Assembly: GCF_019052805.1 (NCBI RefSeq)
Contig: NZ_JAHQRJ010000001.1
Location: 3,782,001 to 3,846,000 of the forward strand
Direction of reading: 5' to 3'
Source: Noviherbaspirillum sp. L7-7A
GTDB taxonomy: Bacteria > Pseudomonadota > Gammaproteobacteria > Burkholderiales > Burkholderiaceae_D
DNA length: 64,000 bases
Position numbers and translations under genes: made by a program. The number at the start of each line of letters is the position of its first letter. The first letter of the stretch is position 1. This document shows, piece by piece, positions 26,332 through 35,719 of this stretch. Below the pieces are notes generated by a model, which saw only the letters and a program-made list of their open reading frames with translations, ran no database searches and was not told where the DNA came from.

Positions 26332-27324
26332 TTACACGCGGATCTTTATAATTTTTATCAAAACCAAAATCCCAATTCCCATCAGCGACAGTAGGGCTTT
26401 AATGAAAGTTGCGCCAAGAGGATCGTTCCATAACGGCGCCATGAAGTCCGGATTCATTAAACTCATCAGGCCTGCCAATGCAAATGGCATGATGGCTAAT
26501 ATCCATGCTGACAATCTTCCTTCCGAAGAGAGCACCCTGACCCTGCCCAATAGTTTCAACCTTTCTCTAATGAGCCGGCTTAGATTGGAGAGCACTTCAG
26601 TCAGGTTGCCGCCGGATTCCCGCTGTATTAGCACCGCGACGATGAAATACCTCAGGTCTGTGATAGGCACACGATTACCAAGGTTCATCAATGCCTGCTG
26701 TAAGGACACGCCGAAGTTCACCTCTTCATGCACGATGCGAAACTCTCCCGCAATCGGCTCCGCCATTTCCTCACCTAGCATTTGGAGGCCAGATGAGAAT
26801 GCGTGGCCAGAGCGTAACGCCCTCACCAGAAGGTCCAGCGCATCAGGTAATTGGTTCTCGATTTTACGTAACCGCAGGGCGCGCTTTCGCTTGACGTAGA
26901 ACCAAGGCAGCGTGGCCGCTAGTATGCTGGTCATGCCCGCCCATAGCGCTGTTTGATGCACGAGAATATTTATTATCATGTAGCTGCAGAAGCCGACCGC
27001 AATGGATGACAAGAGCAGTTTTGAAACGGTCCATTTTAGGCCCGCTTGGTGAATAAGGCCTTGCAGATCATGAGATATTGGAAATTTTAGAAGCAAGCGT
27101 TCAATGCTAGGGACATCACTGAACTTCTGATCCTTGAGAAGCTTGTTGTCTCTTTCACTCCCAGAGGAAGCTGAGAGTGCATCCAGGCGCTGTTGTATCT
27201 TTCTGGCCTCCGGGCCTCTATAAGATTTCCACACCAGGTACAAGCCTTCAAGTGCCAGCAGGACCGCGATGAAGACCAATACTGAAAGAATGAGAAAAGC
27301 GTTGCTGCCATCGGGCTTGAGCAT
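26332..27324 (-). CDS. tadB: Tad pilus inner-membrane protein TadB
   Basis: A 330-residue paralogue of TadC. The T2SSF core is visible as QLPDALDLLVRALRSGHAFSSGLQMLGEEM and NLTEVLSNLSRLIRERLKL. I placed the start at ATG 27324 (MLKPDGSNAF) because GAGGAGAG lies just upstream and this leaves a short gap to the end of tadA at 27338; the longer open frame would overlap tadA. It works with TadC as the pilus assembly platform. Confidence 0.92.
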   Translation of the reverse strand: MLKPDGSNAFLILSVLVFIAVLLALEGLYLVWKSYRGPEARKIQQRLDALSASSGSERDNKLLKDQKFSDVPSIERLLLKFPISHDLQGLIHQAGLKWTVSKLLLSSIAVGFCSYMIINILVHQTALWAGMTSILAATLPWFYVKRKRALRLRKIENQLPDALDLLVRALRSGHAFSSGLQMLGEEMAEPIAGEFRIVHEEVNFGVSLQQALMNLGNRVPITDLRYFIVAVLIQRESGGNLTEVLSNLSRLIRERLKLLGRVRVLSSEGRLSAWILAIMPFALAGLMSLMNPDFMAPLWNDPLGATFIKALLSLMGIGILVLIKIIKIRV

Positions 27325-27337
27325 TTTTCTCTCCTCT

Positions 27338-28684
27338 TTACGAGTAACGTTTGCTGGGGTCAAACATCGAGTCGGGCAAAGTAACCCCAAATGCTTGCAG
27401 CCTGTCTGCAAACTTAGGCCTTACACCGGTTGCGTGAAAATAGCCGACGATGTTGCCATTGTTGTCTACTCCTGTTTGCCGGTAGGCAAAAATTTCTTGC
27501 ATTGTGATGACATCGCCTTCCATCCCAGTAATTTCCTGGATGCTGGTGATCTTGCGCTTGCCATCGATCAGGCGCAGTCCTTGAATGACGACAGTAATAG
27601 CGGACGCGATTTGCTGTCGCATTGCTTTGTTGGGCAAATTCAGGTTTGCCATGCCTATCATGTTTTCCAACCGCGACACCGCGTCACGCGGCGTATTCGC
27701 ATGGATAGTTGTTAGTGATCCCTCGTGTCCGGTATTCATCGCCTGCAGCATGTCAACCGCTTCCGCGCCGCGCACTTCGCCGATTACAATCCGGTCGGGC
27801 CGCATCCGCAGGGCATTGCGGACCAGCGCTCGTGCAGTAACCTCTCCTTTGCCTTCGATATTGGCTGGGCGGGTTTCCAACCTTACTACGTGAGGCTGCT
27901 GCATCTGCAGTTCAGCCGCGTCTTCGATAGTGACGACACGCTCTGACGCAGGGATATAGCCGGATAGGATATTAAGCAGCGTAGTTTTGCCAGCGCCAGT
28001 GCCACCGGAAATAATCATGTTTACTTTGGCGCGGGCTAAGCCTTCTAGTAAAACCCCCATTTCCGGCGTAAGTGATTTCAAGTCATGGATCAAGTTTTCC
28101 ATTCTCAGCGGGATATGCGCAAACCGTCGAATTGACATCATCGGTCCATCCAGAGCAATAGGAGGAATGACAGCATTTACACGCGAGCCATCCGGCAATC
28201 TGGCATCCACCATCGGGCTTGATTCGTCGATACGCCGTCCCACCAGCGAAACGATCTTGTCAAGAATCCGCAGCAAATGCTGATCGTCAGTAAAGCTGAC
28301 ATTTGTCAGCTCAAGCTTTCCTTTGCGCTCAACATAGATCTTGTTGTACGAATTAACTAGGATATCTGAGACGGTTGGATCCGCCATTAGGAGTTCTAAT
28401 GGGCCAAATCCGAGCATTTCATGCTGAATGTCGCGTATGAGCATACGTCGTTCGATATCATTAACCGCCGCTTGCTCTTCGAGTAACAAACGTTCAACCA
28501 TTGTGCCGATTTCCTGCCGCAACTTTTCCGGCGCCAAGCTTTCTAGGACAGTTAAGTCGAATTTGTCAAGCAATTTTAGATGAATATCCGCTTTGATTTG
28601 CTTATAAGATTCACTCGGTCCTTGGCTTTGCTCGTGGGCCACAGGCATAGATTGAACCGCGTTCAGTTTTTCCCGAAATGACAT
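27338..28684 (-). CDS. tadA: Tad pilus assembly ATPase TadA (CpaF)
   Basis: A 448-residue secretion ATPase that powers Flp pilus assembly and probably retraction. The Walker A motif GGTGAGKTT is at residues 227-235. The Asp box ([11 protein letters not shown]) and the Walker B/His-box region ([37 protein letters not shown]) follow in order, as in CpaF/TadA. Length is normal for the family. It lies between tadZ and tadB. Confidence 0.95.
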   Translation of the reverse strand: MSFREKLNAVQSMPVAHEQSQGPSESYKQIKADIHLKLLDKFDLTVLESLAPEKLRQEIGTMVERLLLEEQAAVNDIERRMLIRDIQHEMLGFGPLELLMADPTVSDILVNSYNKIYVERKGKLELTNVSFTDDQHLLRILDKIVSLVGRRIDESSPMVDARLPDGSRVNAVIPPIALDGPMMSIRRFAHIPLRMENLIHDLKSLTPEMGVLLEGLARAKVNMIISGGTGAGKTTLLNILSGYIPASERVVTIEDAAELQMQQPHVVRLETRPANIEGKGEVTARALVRNALRMRPDRIVIGEVRGAEAVDMLQAMNTGHEGSLTTIHANTPRDAVSRLENMIGMANLNLPNKAMRQQIASAITVVIQGLRLIDGKRKITSIQEITGMEGDVITMQEIFAYRQTGVDNNGNIVGYFHATGVRPKFADRLQAFGVTLPDSMFDPSKRYS

Positions 28685-28733
28685 GCCAACACCCTTTATC
28701 CGCTGAATCGTTTTTTAATAAATAAATAGTCTG

Positions 28734-29885
28734 TCATGTGCGCCGGAAAAGACGCCCAAACACACTGCGGCTTTCTTCCTGTTTCGGGCTTAAGGACAAT
28801 GCGAGTTCCGCCAGCTGCCTTGACACCATATTCGACCGCGCAAGTTGCAGAATAGGATTGCCGTGGTTGATAGACATACTTACTTCTTTGAAGGAGTTTG
28901 GCATCGTGTGCAGGACGTAAGGGCCGAGTGTGCGCCGCATATCGTCCAAGCCAATCTCTCCCTTTTTTTCAAAGCGATTGGCGATTAACTCGATTTTTTC
29001 AGCCGGATAACCGAGCGCATTAAACACCTTGAGCAATTTACGGGCGTTTCTGAGGTGCGGCAAACCAGCTTGTAGAACCGGAAAGATGCGTTCTGCACGG
29101 TCTAGTGCCTTGATGGAGACAGGATCGATAATTCGAGGCACGTCAACCAACACATAATCGTATTGAGTCACTGCCAGCTTCAGGATAGCCTCAACATGCT
29201 CGGGTTTGATTTCCATTGCCGTCGCCGGGTCTTCAGGGGCTGCTAGAATGCTTAAATTGGGAGCTGCTTTGACTGCGCTTGCTGCCAAGAAGGAAGCATC
29301 TAGGCGACTGATGTCATGAGCAAGGTCTGCGATAGTCACTGCTGGCGCACGGTCATGCACAAACGAGAGTGCGTCGCCGAATTGAAGGTTTAAATCAACT
29401 AGCAATACTGTCTTCGACTCTGCCAGTTGATAGCCAAAATTTGAGGCCAGGAAAGTTGCGCCGCTACCGCCTTTGCAAGGCATGAACGCCAATATCTTTC
29501 CTGATGTGTTGTTTCGTACTTTCGCTCGCTTTGAAAATATGCGGTTTACTGCCCCTTCCAATGCTTCTGCGCTTGCCGGTGAGGGAAGCACTTCGCGCAC
29601 TCCGGCTCGCATTGAGCTAATCAAAAATTCGGGGGTGTTGATAGCGCAAAGGAGGACTACTGCAATGCTTGGATGCTGCGTGGTCAGATGCTCTATCTGA
29701 TCCAGTTCCGCTGGGTCACAGCACATGCCTTCTACAATCATCAGGTCAGGCATCTCCTGTTCGGCAACAGTTCGCATTTTCGTCTTGCCGCCTTCAACCG
29801 TTACGACCGTATGAGACATAGCCTCCAACACCGTGCGGAGTTGTTGCAAATGGTCTTTGTTCGGTGAGATAGCTGCGATTTTCAT
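28734..29885 (-). CDS. tadZ: Tad pilus localisation protein TadZ (CpaE-like)
   Basis: A 383-residue protein with an N-terminal receiver-like domain (IAAISPNKDHLQQLRTVL ... DLMIVEGM) and a C-terminal ParA/MinD-type ATPase domain. The deviant Walker A reads KGGSGATFLASNFG, and LLVDLNLQFGDALSF and VLVDVPRII follow. TadZ proteins position the Tad machine at the cell pole. I set the start at ATG 29885 (MKIAAI) because the upstream open frame begins with a TTG in a poor context. It follows the tadE gene after 17 bases. Confidence 0.9.
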   Translation of the reverse strand: MKIAAISPNKDHLQQLRTVLEAMSHTVVTVEGGKTKMRTVAEQEMPDLMIVEGMCCDPAELDQIEHLTTQHPSIAVVLLCAINTPEFLISSMRAGVREVLPSPASAEALEGAVNRIFSKRAKVRNNTSGKILAFMPCKGGSGATFLASNFGYQLAESKTVLLVDLNLQFGDALSFVHDRAPAVTIADLAHDISRLDASFLAASAVKAAPNLSILAAPEDPATAMEIKPEHVEAILKLAVTQYDYVLVDVPRIIDPVSIKALDRAERIFPVLQAGLPHLRNARKLLKVFNALGYPAEKIELIANRFEKKGEIGLDDMRRTLGPYVLHTMPNSFKEVSMSINHGNPILQLARSNMVSRQLAELALSLSPKQEESRSVFGRLFRRT

Positions 29886-29902
29886 ATTCAATTTTCTGGA
29901 AG

Positions 29903-30346
29903 TTAAGAGCAAACCGCGGCGCTGTTGGGATCTTGGCCCATGACTTCTCTAGGAAGATAGGTTGAGAAAGCTGGCATCGGCATGGCCGCACGTAGACTGA
30001 ATCCAATAGGGGAAATCCACTGATAGTCCAAGTTTTGAATTTGAACCTTAACTCCTGCACAGTTCGTAGAGTTACAGGTTGTGCTAATGGCACCTGCCCC
30101 GTCGTACCAGTCGATTTTGACGTTAGCTGCAGTTAATTGAGGCAAATAATTCTTCATGTTTTTCAGTGCGATCTCTGATCCCCTGTCGCATACAACGGAT
30201 GCCCTCGCTCCCCAGCGTGTCGCCTCGTTTGCTGCATTCCAAGTCCAGAGCATGCGTGCGAAATCAATAATGCCGAGGAAAACGGTCAGGAACGTCATAA
30301 GGACCAGCGCAAATTCAACTATAGTGGCACCGACCTGATTTTTCAT
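29903..30346 (-). CDS. tadF: TadE-like pseudopilin (second of two)
   Basis: A 147-residue minor pilin with a short leader and prepilin cleavage site: MKNQVG/ATIVEFALVLMTF, with Glu11 at +5 after Gly6. The C-terminal domain contains four cysteines (VVCDRG, TTCNSTNCAG and the terminal VCS) that could form disulfides. Its ATG overlaps the stop of the upstream tadE-like gene by four bases. TadE/TadF are processed by TadV and are needed for pilus biogenesis. The symbol tadF is by position rather than proof. Confidence 0.85.
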   Translation of the reverse strand: MKNQVGATIVEFALVLMTFLTVFLGIIDFARMLWTWNAANEATRWGARASVVCDRGSEIALKNMKNYLPQLTAANVKIDWYDGAGAISTTCNSTNCAGVKVQIQNLDYQWISPIGFSLRAAMPMPAFSTYLPREVMGQDPNSAAVCS

Positions 30347-30795
30347 GATGGACTCCGCATCGTTGCGCTTATATCTGAAAAATTTACATTGCCAAAATTG
30401 ACCCCAAAAACACTACTTAGTAGTGGGACGAATTTGTAGCACGGCGGTGCCGAGTTGCCACAGCCCGCAATTTTGATCGTGACGGTATTAATGACCGGAC
30501 TTGTGCCGGCCGTCTGCCATGTAGGATCTTTTACTTGATTTGTACTCAAACCGAAAGCCAATGGGGAGCCAGTATTGGAAAGGCTGCCATAAACAACTAG
30601 GTTTTTTGCTTTGTCAGTATTGATTCCAGGATATTGGACTGAGAGATACCGCACAGCATCTCTTACTGATTTGGTCAAGGTGTTGTATTGGTAAAGGGCG
30701 CGGCCAAGCTCTGTGGTAATTAATGTCAGCACCAATAGCAATGGTAAAACCAATGCAAACTCTATCAACGCGACACCGTCTTGCTTCTTTCTCAT
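30343..30795 (-). CDS. tadE: TadE-like pseudopilin (first of two)
   Basis: A 150-residue minor pilin: MRKKQDG/VALIEFALVLPLLLVL, with Glu12 at +5 of the mature protein. A soluble domain follows with a Cys pair, IKIAGCGNSAPPCYKF. The ATG at 30795 is chosen because it gives a normal six-residue leader; the open frame extends upstream into tadG. It overlaps the next gene by four bases, suggesting coupled translation. Confidence 0.85.
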   Translation of the reverse strand: MRKKQDGVALIEFALVLPLLLVLTLITTELGRALYQYNTLTKSVRDAVRYLSVQYPGINTDKAKNLVVYGSLSNTGSPLAFGLSTNQVKDPTWQTAGTSPVINTVTIKIAGCGNSAPPCYKFVPLLSSVFGVNFGNVNFSDISATMRSPS

Positions 30796-30806
30796 GAGTG
30801 CCCCTT

Positions 30807-32054
30807 TTACTGAACAAGCGTAGGTACCAGTGACCCGCCTGTGCCGCCTGCGAGACCTGAAGTGCTGCATGGGCTATTCAGGGCCGATGCATTACCTATA
30901 TATTCCAAATAGACTGTGACATTCGGTCCGTCAATTGGATGCAGCAGCAGAATACAGGCAAAGGCAATGATTTTTCCGCTGCTGACTACGGGGGCCAAGG
31001 CCAAACGTCTATTTTGCCCATGGGTTGCAAGGGAATTTGTTCCCGCTGCATAAGTGCCCATTTCGCTGTCCCTATAACTTCCTTTCATATTCAATCCGGT
31101 AAGAGAATCACCTTCGTTCACACTGTCAACTGTGTCGCCATAAGATCGGTTGGATGCCCGTTTCGCCAGAAAATCGGACGAGGCATTTGCCTTGGTTGGC
31201 CAGTTATTAAGGTAATAGGAGTAACCTGTTAAGTCTGGCGGCGCGTTGTTGATATTCGGGTTGCCACTACCATTTTTGTAAAGTCCAAAACGGGTATTCC
31301 ACGCCGTCCTTGCACCGACTTTTGCGCCTGGAGTTGACACATCATTGACTCGCAAGTCGCATACGCCGCTCCCTAGTAATTGGGATACGGTATCCGAAGC
31401 GCTTGAACTGCCGTTGAGGTTAGCCCAGCCAAAATGGCCAGCGGCTGTATCAGAAGTGCCGCTCGAGTTTTCGTCATAAAGGGAAGGGATCCACTCGCCG
31501 GGTGCAAAGCCGAAATTCGTGCCTGTTCCCTTGGGATTAATTTGTACCGGAATAGCACAGCTACTTTGGGCTGATGCGCGAGTAGCTACTGCGTGGGCAA
31601 ACACGTTTCGATTGTTTCCATAGCTGTTATCTCCGGTGAATAACCCCATGAACTGTAATAACCAAGGAGTGATGCCGGATTTTGTATGGCTGCATTTTGC
31701 GTATTTCACGGTGCTTGCCGGAAGAGTACGGCTGTATGTTCCTGTCAGGGTTTCGCTAAACGAAATATCATTATCAACAATTGCTGCTGGACTACCTTGA
31801 AAACCAACTTTGTTAAGATTTCCCGCAGTGGATGCCGCTTTCGTCGCACGCTCTAGCGAATCGCTGGCACCATCTAGTTCTTGTGCGGCTGCAAGAGCGC
31901 AACTATCCATTGCTGTTTGCAGCTCGGTTTTAATAATAAATAGCCGTCCAAAGTCTAAGGAAATCCCCATAAAACCGAGCAAGAATAACAAGCTGAGAGC
32001 AACTGTGATGAGGATTGTTCCGTCTTGGCGACCCTGTTCAGTTATTTTCTTCAT
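30807..32054 (-). CDS. tadG: TadG-like pilus protein
   Basis: A 415-residue protein with an N-terminal TadG/TadE_N segment (QDGTILITVALSLLFLLGFMGISLDFGRLF) followed by a long periplasmic region rich in Ser, Asn and Gly. This anchor-plus-large-domain architecture matches TadG. A canonical von Willebrand A domain with a MIDAS motif is not obvious, so the C-terminal part may be lineage-specific. The start at ATG 32054 has AAAGAG upstream and fits the expected N-terminus. It lies between the flp genes and tadE. Confidence 0.8.
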   Translation of the reverse strand: MKKITEQGRQDGTILITVALSLLFLLGFMGISLDFGRLFIIKTELQTAMDSCALAAAQELDGASDSLERATKAASTAGNLNKVGFQGSPAAIVDNDISFSETLTGTYSRTLPASTVKYAKCSHTKSGITPWLLQFMGLFTGDNSYGNNRNVFAHAVATRASAQSSCAIPVQINPKGTGTNFGFAPGEWIPSLYDENSSGTSDTAAGHFGWANLNGSSSASDTVSQLLGSGVCDLRVNDVSTPGAKVGARTAWNTRFGLYKNGSGNPNINNAPPDLTGYSYYLNNWPTKANASSDFLAKRASNRSYGDTVDSVNEGDSLTGLNMKGSYRDSEMGTYAAGTNSLATHGQNRRLALAPVVSSGKIIAFACILLLHPIDGPNVTVYLEYIGNASALNSPCSTSGLAGGTGGSLVPTLVQ

Positions 32055-32215
32055 GGAAATACTCTTTAATGAATTTTTGCCTGTACAAAAGTCAAAAATC
32101 ATTTACTACTTTGATTTTCAATTCTTGATACTTGTAAATCTTGAAAGAGCAGCGTTGCTAGATTTCGTTTCATCACGGGCCTATTTTTAAAAATGCCCGT
32201 GATGAAGAAATTAAG

Positions 32216-32422
32216 TTACGAGGTGCACGAGCTGCCGGTGGTGAGGCAGGTACCGACTTTAGTAATAAATGCGCCAAATTGTCCGTTGAGTCCCCTAAGG
32301 CCGATTACCAGCGCAATGGATACAACTGCAATGATCAGGGCGTATTCGATAACTTGGGCACCTTCTTCTTCTTTGAAGAAAGATTTCGAATACTCTTTAA
32401 TGGAATCTAAAGTAATGTTCAT
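32216..32422 (-). CDS. flp: Flp major pilin, copy 1
   Basis: A 68-residue Flp prepilin. Cleavage by TadV is expected after Gly21 (KEEEG/AQVIEYALI), leaving a mature pilin with Glu at +5 and Tyr at +6, the Flp signature. A hydrophobic helix and a C-terminal pair of cysteines (GTCLTTGSSCTS) follow. The amino-acid sequence is identical to copy 3 (32688-32894), and the DNA differs at only a few synonymous positions, including an identical ribosome-binding region. Copy 2 lies between them and is more divergent. Confidence 0.93.
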   Translation of the reverse strand: MNITLDSIKEYSKSFFKEEEGAQVIEYALIIAVVSIALVIGLRGLNGQFGAFITKVGTCLTTGSSCTS

Positions 32423-32448
32423 TGATTTCCTTTCGGTTTTGAAAAATA

Positions 32449-32655
32449 CTAAGAGGTGCAAGAACTTCCTGTGGTCAGGCACGTTCCGACTTTAGTAATA
32501 AATGTGTCGAAATTTCCGTTGAGTCCTCTAAGCCCTATTACTAATGCAATGGATACGACTGCAATAATCAATGCATATTCAATAACTTGGGCGCCTTCTT
32601 CCTCTCTGAAAAAGCACTTTGAATAGGTTTTTATAGAAGTCAAAGTATTATTCAT
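32449..32655 (-). CDS. flp: Flp major pilin, copy 2 (divergent middle copy)
   Basis: A 68-residue Flp prepilin: REEEG/AQVIEYALI with the same core helix and C-terminal GTCLTTGSSCTS as its neighbours. The leader and some mature positions differ (MNNTLTSIKTYSKCFF; NGNFDTFITK instead of NGQFGAFITK), including an extra Cys in the leader. Its promoter-proximal and ribosome-binding regions differ too. It may be an alternative subunit. Confidence 0.92.
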   Translation of the reverse strand: MNNTLTSIKTYSKCFFREEEGAQVIEYALIIAVVSIALVIGLRGLNGNFDTFITKVGTCLTTGSSCTS

Positions 32656-32687
32656 TGCAAACCTTTCAGCCAGGGATGACTAAGCTA

Positions 32688-32894
32688 TTAGGAAGTGCAC
32701 GAACTGCCGGTGGTGAGGCAGGTACCGACTTTAGTAATAAATGCGCCGAACTGTCCGTTGAGTCCCCTAAGGCCGATTACCAGCGCAATGGATACAACTG
32801 CAATGATCAGGGCGTATTCGATAACTTGGGCACCTTCTTCTTCTTTGAAGAAAGATTTCGAATACTCTTTAATGGAATCTAAAGTAATGTTCAT
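32688..32894 (-). CDS. flp: Flp major pilin, copy 3
   Basis: A 68-residue Flp prepilin with the same protein sequence as copy 1. It is the first of the three flp genes in transcription order. The ribosome-binding sequence GAAAGGAAATCA before the ATG is shared with copy 1, so the repeated unit includes regulatory sequence. High expression is expected for the major pilin, but I did not find a clear separate promoter in the 90 bases upstream. Confidence 0.93.
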   Translation of the reverse strand: MNITLDSIKEYSKSFFKEEEGAQVIEYALIIAVVSIALVIGLRGLNGQFGAFITKVGTCLTTGSSCTS

Positions 32895-32984
32895 TGATTT
32901 CCTTTCTATTCAGGTTGAAATGTTAATCTAATGTTGCTTTCTAACAAAGTGCTCTTCTAAATTGCACTCTTTTTATTATTTTTA

Positions 32985-33257
32985 TCATCTTCCACTTCCG
33001 ATAGCCCCACCGATATTGATGACGTTTACCGCCGGTGGAGGAGAAGTAAACGTTCCTTGGTACAAACTCATTGCTTCCTTCGCTGCCTTGCCGTCCAGAC
33101 CAGCTACGTCATCAGATCTTTTTCCTGCATTGGGATTAATGATCATTTTTAACTTTGCTTGCCGCACTGCATCGCCGAAGTGAGCGTCATAGTTTGGTGT
33201 GACAGTTGCGCATCCGGCCAACATACTTGCGACAAGTGCGATTCCAAGCTTGAACAT
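32985..33257 (-). CDS. Small Tad-locus lipoprotein
   Basis: A 90-residue lipoprotein: signal peptide with lipobox ASMLAGC (Cys16), then a short domain (YDAHFGDAVRQAKLKMIINPNAG ... DGKAAKEAMSLYQGTF) and a Pro/Gly-rich end. Small lipoproteins with this pattern recur between rcpA and flp in Burkholderiales Tad loci. It may be a pilotin or outer-membrane accessory for the RcpA secretin, in the place of CpaD/RcpB; this role is inferred from position. Confidence 0.8.
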   Translation of the reverse strand: MFKLGIALVASMLAGCATVTPNYDAHFGDAVRQAKLKMIINPNAGKRSDDVAGLDGKAAKEAMSLYQGTFTSPPPAVNVINIGGAIGSGR

Positions 33258-33268
33258 GGCTTTCCCTC

Positions 33269-34813
33269 TTATTGGTTGTGATTGACGGGGGTGAGCTGAG
33301 CCGGTATGGCGCTTTCCAAGCTACCGTTGAGGTACACCTCGCCACGTGTAGGTATGACATGGTTGTCAGTCGGCAGGCGCGGAGACTCAGACAGGGGCTT
33401 TACCAAGCGCGGCGTGACAACGAATAGCAACTCACTTTGATCGTTTTGGAATTCCGAGCTTCGCGCTAAGGCACCCACTACCGGAATTTCACCCAGGCCG
33501 GGAAAGCGTTTGATTGTTTCGGTGACGTTGTTTTTTATCAGGCCAGCGATCACGAAACTTTGGCCGTCGTTGAGCTGCACCGTAGTATCAGCACGCCGGA
33601 CGGTGAGGGATGGCAAGACCGATGTAACACCGCTTACGGTGGTAAAAGGCGACCCTGTTTGTGAGAGGTCCGACACCTCGGACACCATTTTCAGATTCAC
33701 CCGGTCGCCGTTAAGCACAGTGGGCGTAAATTTCACGCCAATACCAAACTCTTTTTCCTGCAACGTAATCGTTGGCGTGCCGAGATTATTGCTTTGCGCT
33801 ACAGGAATGAAAATTTTGCCGCCAGAGAGAAAGCTTGCCTGCTGGCCGCTGATAGCCATAATGTTTGGCTCGGCAAGAACGCGAACTAGGCCGTCATCTT
33901 TCTGGCCGTCGAGAGTCACAGCAGTCCTGCCTATCTTCAGGGCTTCCAGGACGGCGCCTCCCCCGGAGAGAAAGCTCGACAGAAGCGAATAGGAATTCGC
34001 GCCGCCGTTACTGCTGCGACTGACGCCTAAGGAAGAGCCGACCCGGTCAAGCAGCGTCTTGCTTACCTCGGCTATTTTTACCTCCAGCATAACCTGTTGA
34101 GGTGCACCGACGCGGAGCAGGTTAACCACCTTCCTGCCGTCGCCATAGGAAGTCGTCAGGCTCATTACCTGGTCAAGCTTGACCGAATCAGTAATCGTTC
34201 CACTTAGTACAATGGCATTTTCAGCACCCCGCACCTGGATGCCCGTTTCTTCGGGCATGAGTTCCATCAGTTTCGCACGGATGGCATTCGGATCGATGGT
34301 GACAATGATGTCCTTGATATGGCACTGTCCGTTGGCGCTCTGCAGGATGACATTCATTGCACCGGCCTTGCGTCCGAGTACAAATAATTCCGTCGGGCTT
34401 AGCAGTGTAATGTCGACATCAGATACGCCGTCTGTTGCGCTTCCTGCCGAACCGGCGGCCGGCGTGGGGGCTAGTCCCATCGCTGTCGCTTGCGGTGATA
34501 CAGGCGCTTGGGGCGAAATTTGCGGAACGGGCTGGGCAGAACGCCCTACCCGACTGGAGCCTTGGCCGCCGACCATCATGCGAATAACCGGGGCTTCCAA
34601 CCTGACGACTGTCGACTTGCCCAATGTGACATTGGTAGCCTGATCAACAACGACGGACGTACATGGCTTGAGGCGGGAGTTCATGGCCGTGTTCGGGCCA
34701 ACGTCGGTGTTTTGGGTTGTTGCGGAACTGGCCGATGCGCCTGTTGCTGCGCCGGCATGAGCCCCGAATGTCATTACAACTGTGATGGCGATATTGGTAT
34801 ATTTGGTTCGCAC
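33269..34813 (-). CDS. rcpA: Tad outer-membrane secretin RcpA (CpaC)
   Basis: A 514-residue secretin that forms the outer-membrane channel for the Flp pilus. It has a signal peptide (residues 1-22), an N-terminal pilus-associated domain (LLSPTELFVLGRKAGAMNVIL), a BON-like region (GIQVRGAENAIVLSGTITDSVKLDQVMSL) and the C-terminal secretin domain (VRVLAEPNIMAISGQQASFLSGGKIFIPVAQ ... VRRADTTVQLNDGQSFVIAGLIKN ... LFVVTPRLVKPL). Domain order and length match CpaC/RcpA. It follows rcpC after 25 bases. Confidence 0.93.
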   Translation of the reverse strand: MRTKYTNIAITVVMTFGAHAGAATGASASSATTQNTDVGPNTAMNSRLKPCTSVVVDQATNVTLGKSTVVRLEAPVIRMMVGGQGSSRVGRSAQPVPQISPQAPVSPQATAMGLAPTPAAGSAGSATDGVSDVDITLLSPTELFVLGRKAGAMNVILQSANGQCHIKDIIVTIDPNAIRAKLMELMPEETGIQVRGAENAIVLSGTITDSVKLDQVMSLTTSYGDGRKVVNLLRVGAPQQVMLEVKIAEVSKTLLDRVGSSLGVSRSSNGGANSYSLLSSFLSGGGAVLEALKIGRTAVTLDGQKDDGLVRVLAEPNIMAISGQQASFLSGGKIFIPVAQSNNLGTPTITLQEKEFGIGVKFTPTVLNGDRVNLKMVSEVSDLSQTGSPFTTVSGVTSVLPSLTVRRADTTVQLNDGQSFVIAGLIKNNVTETIKRFPGLGEIPVVGALARSSEFQNDQSELLFVVTPRLVKPLSESPRLPTDNHVIPTRGEVYLNGSLESAIPAQLTPVNHNQ

Positions 34814-34838
34814 GTTTGCTGCTCCCTTTTTCTTGTTT

Positions 34839-35684
34839 TCAGAAACAGTTGTATACCGCGGCGTTGTTCTGAATTATTTCCACGCAGTTGGTCAATGCAC
34901 TTGTCGACTTGGGACGTGGCGGCTTGGGACTCACGACTGGCTTGATGCTGGCGGGGATCTTTACGGGAGCCGGTGCTTCATCGTTAAATAGCTGTTGTTT
35001 TGTAATTCCAGCAGTGGACACGGTTTTGGTGTCGACCTGGTTGCGCAATACAAGGGACAGCGTCCCGATGCTGCGCGCCAAGTCCAGCTTTTCAGAGTCT
35101 TCCAGCGATAACTCGAGCGTCACTGCGCTAACCACCTTCGGTTTGGTATCGTCACGGCTTGCCTCTTGAGCGACAGCCAGTACAAGCACATGCTCAAGCA
35201 CTGTCTTGCTGATTTTCTGGTCGTCTCCACCATTGCCATCTTTGGAGCGCTGGGCATTGACCATCACGTCGACATAGTTTCCTGGCAGCGCAAAGCCGGC
35301 TACACCTACAACGTCATTAACGCGTACTGTCATGGCGCGTTTGCCTTCCGCAATTACTGCAGACAACCCGCCTTGTGTGCCAACAGGTGCCAGCTTTCCT
35401 TCTAGTAGTGCTTCGCCGCGAACCACGCCAACCTTAACGACCCGGTCTTCGAGAGCCTTAAGGTCCTGTATCGCCCCGCTGGGCAAGGAACCGCTGGGCC
35501 AGTCAACCGTAGAAAGCATCTGGGCGGTAAGCTTGCTGCCTGGTCCTACGTCGACAGCAGCGACGACCACTTTGTTTGACGCGATATTTGCCCGTTGGGA
35601 AGTCCAGGCGGCCGCATAGAATGCTGCTGCCAGCCCGATTGCCGCGGCGAGGAGCAACAGTGCTAATGCCTTGATGTTTTTCAT
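34839..35684 (-). CDS. rcpC: Tad pilus protein RcpC (CpaB) with SAF domain
   Basis: A 281-residue periplasmic protein anchored by an N-terminal helix (residues 5-26). The SAF domain (VVVAAVDVGPGSKLTAQMLSTVDWPSGSLP) is followed by the RcpC/CpaB region (AMTVRVNDVVGVAGFALPGNYVDVMVN). A Pro/Lys-rich linker precedes the C-terminus. In other systems RcpC is an outer-membrane-complex partner of RcpA. Operon position between tadV and rcpA is standard. Confidence 0.92.
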   Translation of the reverse strand: MKNIKALALLLLAAAIGLAAAFYAAAWTSQRANIASNKVVVAAVDVGPGSKLTAQMLSTVDWPSGSLPSGAIQDLKALEDRVVKVGVVRGEALLEGKLAPVGTQGGLSAVIAEGKRAMTVRVNDVVGVAGFALPGNYVDVMVNAQRSKDGNGGDDQKISKTVLEHVLVLAVAQEASRDDTKPKVVSAVTLELSLEDSEKLDLARSIGTLSLVLRNQVDTKTVSTAGITKQQLFNDEAPAPVKIPASIKPVVSPKPPRPKSTSALTNCVEIIQNNAAVYNCF

Positions 35685-35719
35685 AAAAGTCTCCGCTTGG
35701 TCCGCTTGCTGTTCGTTGA

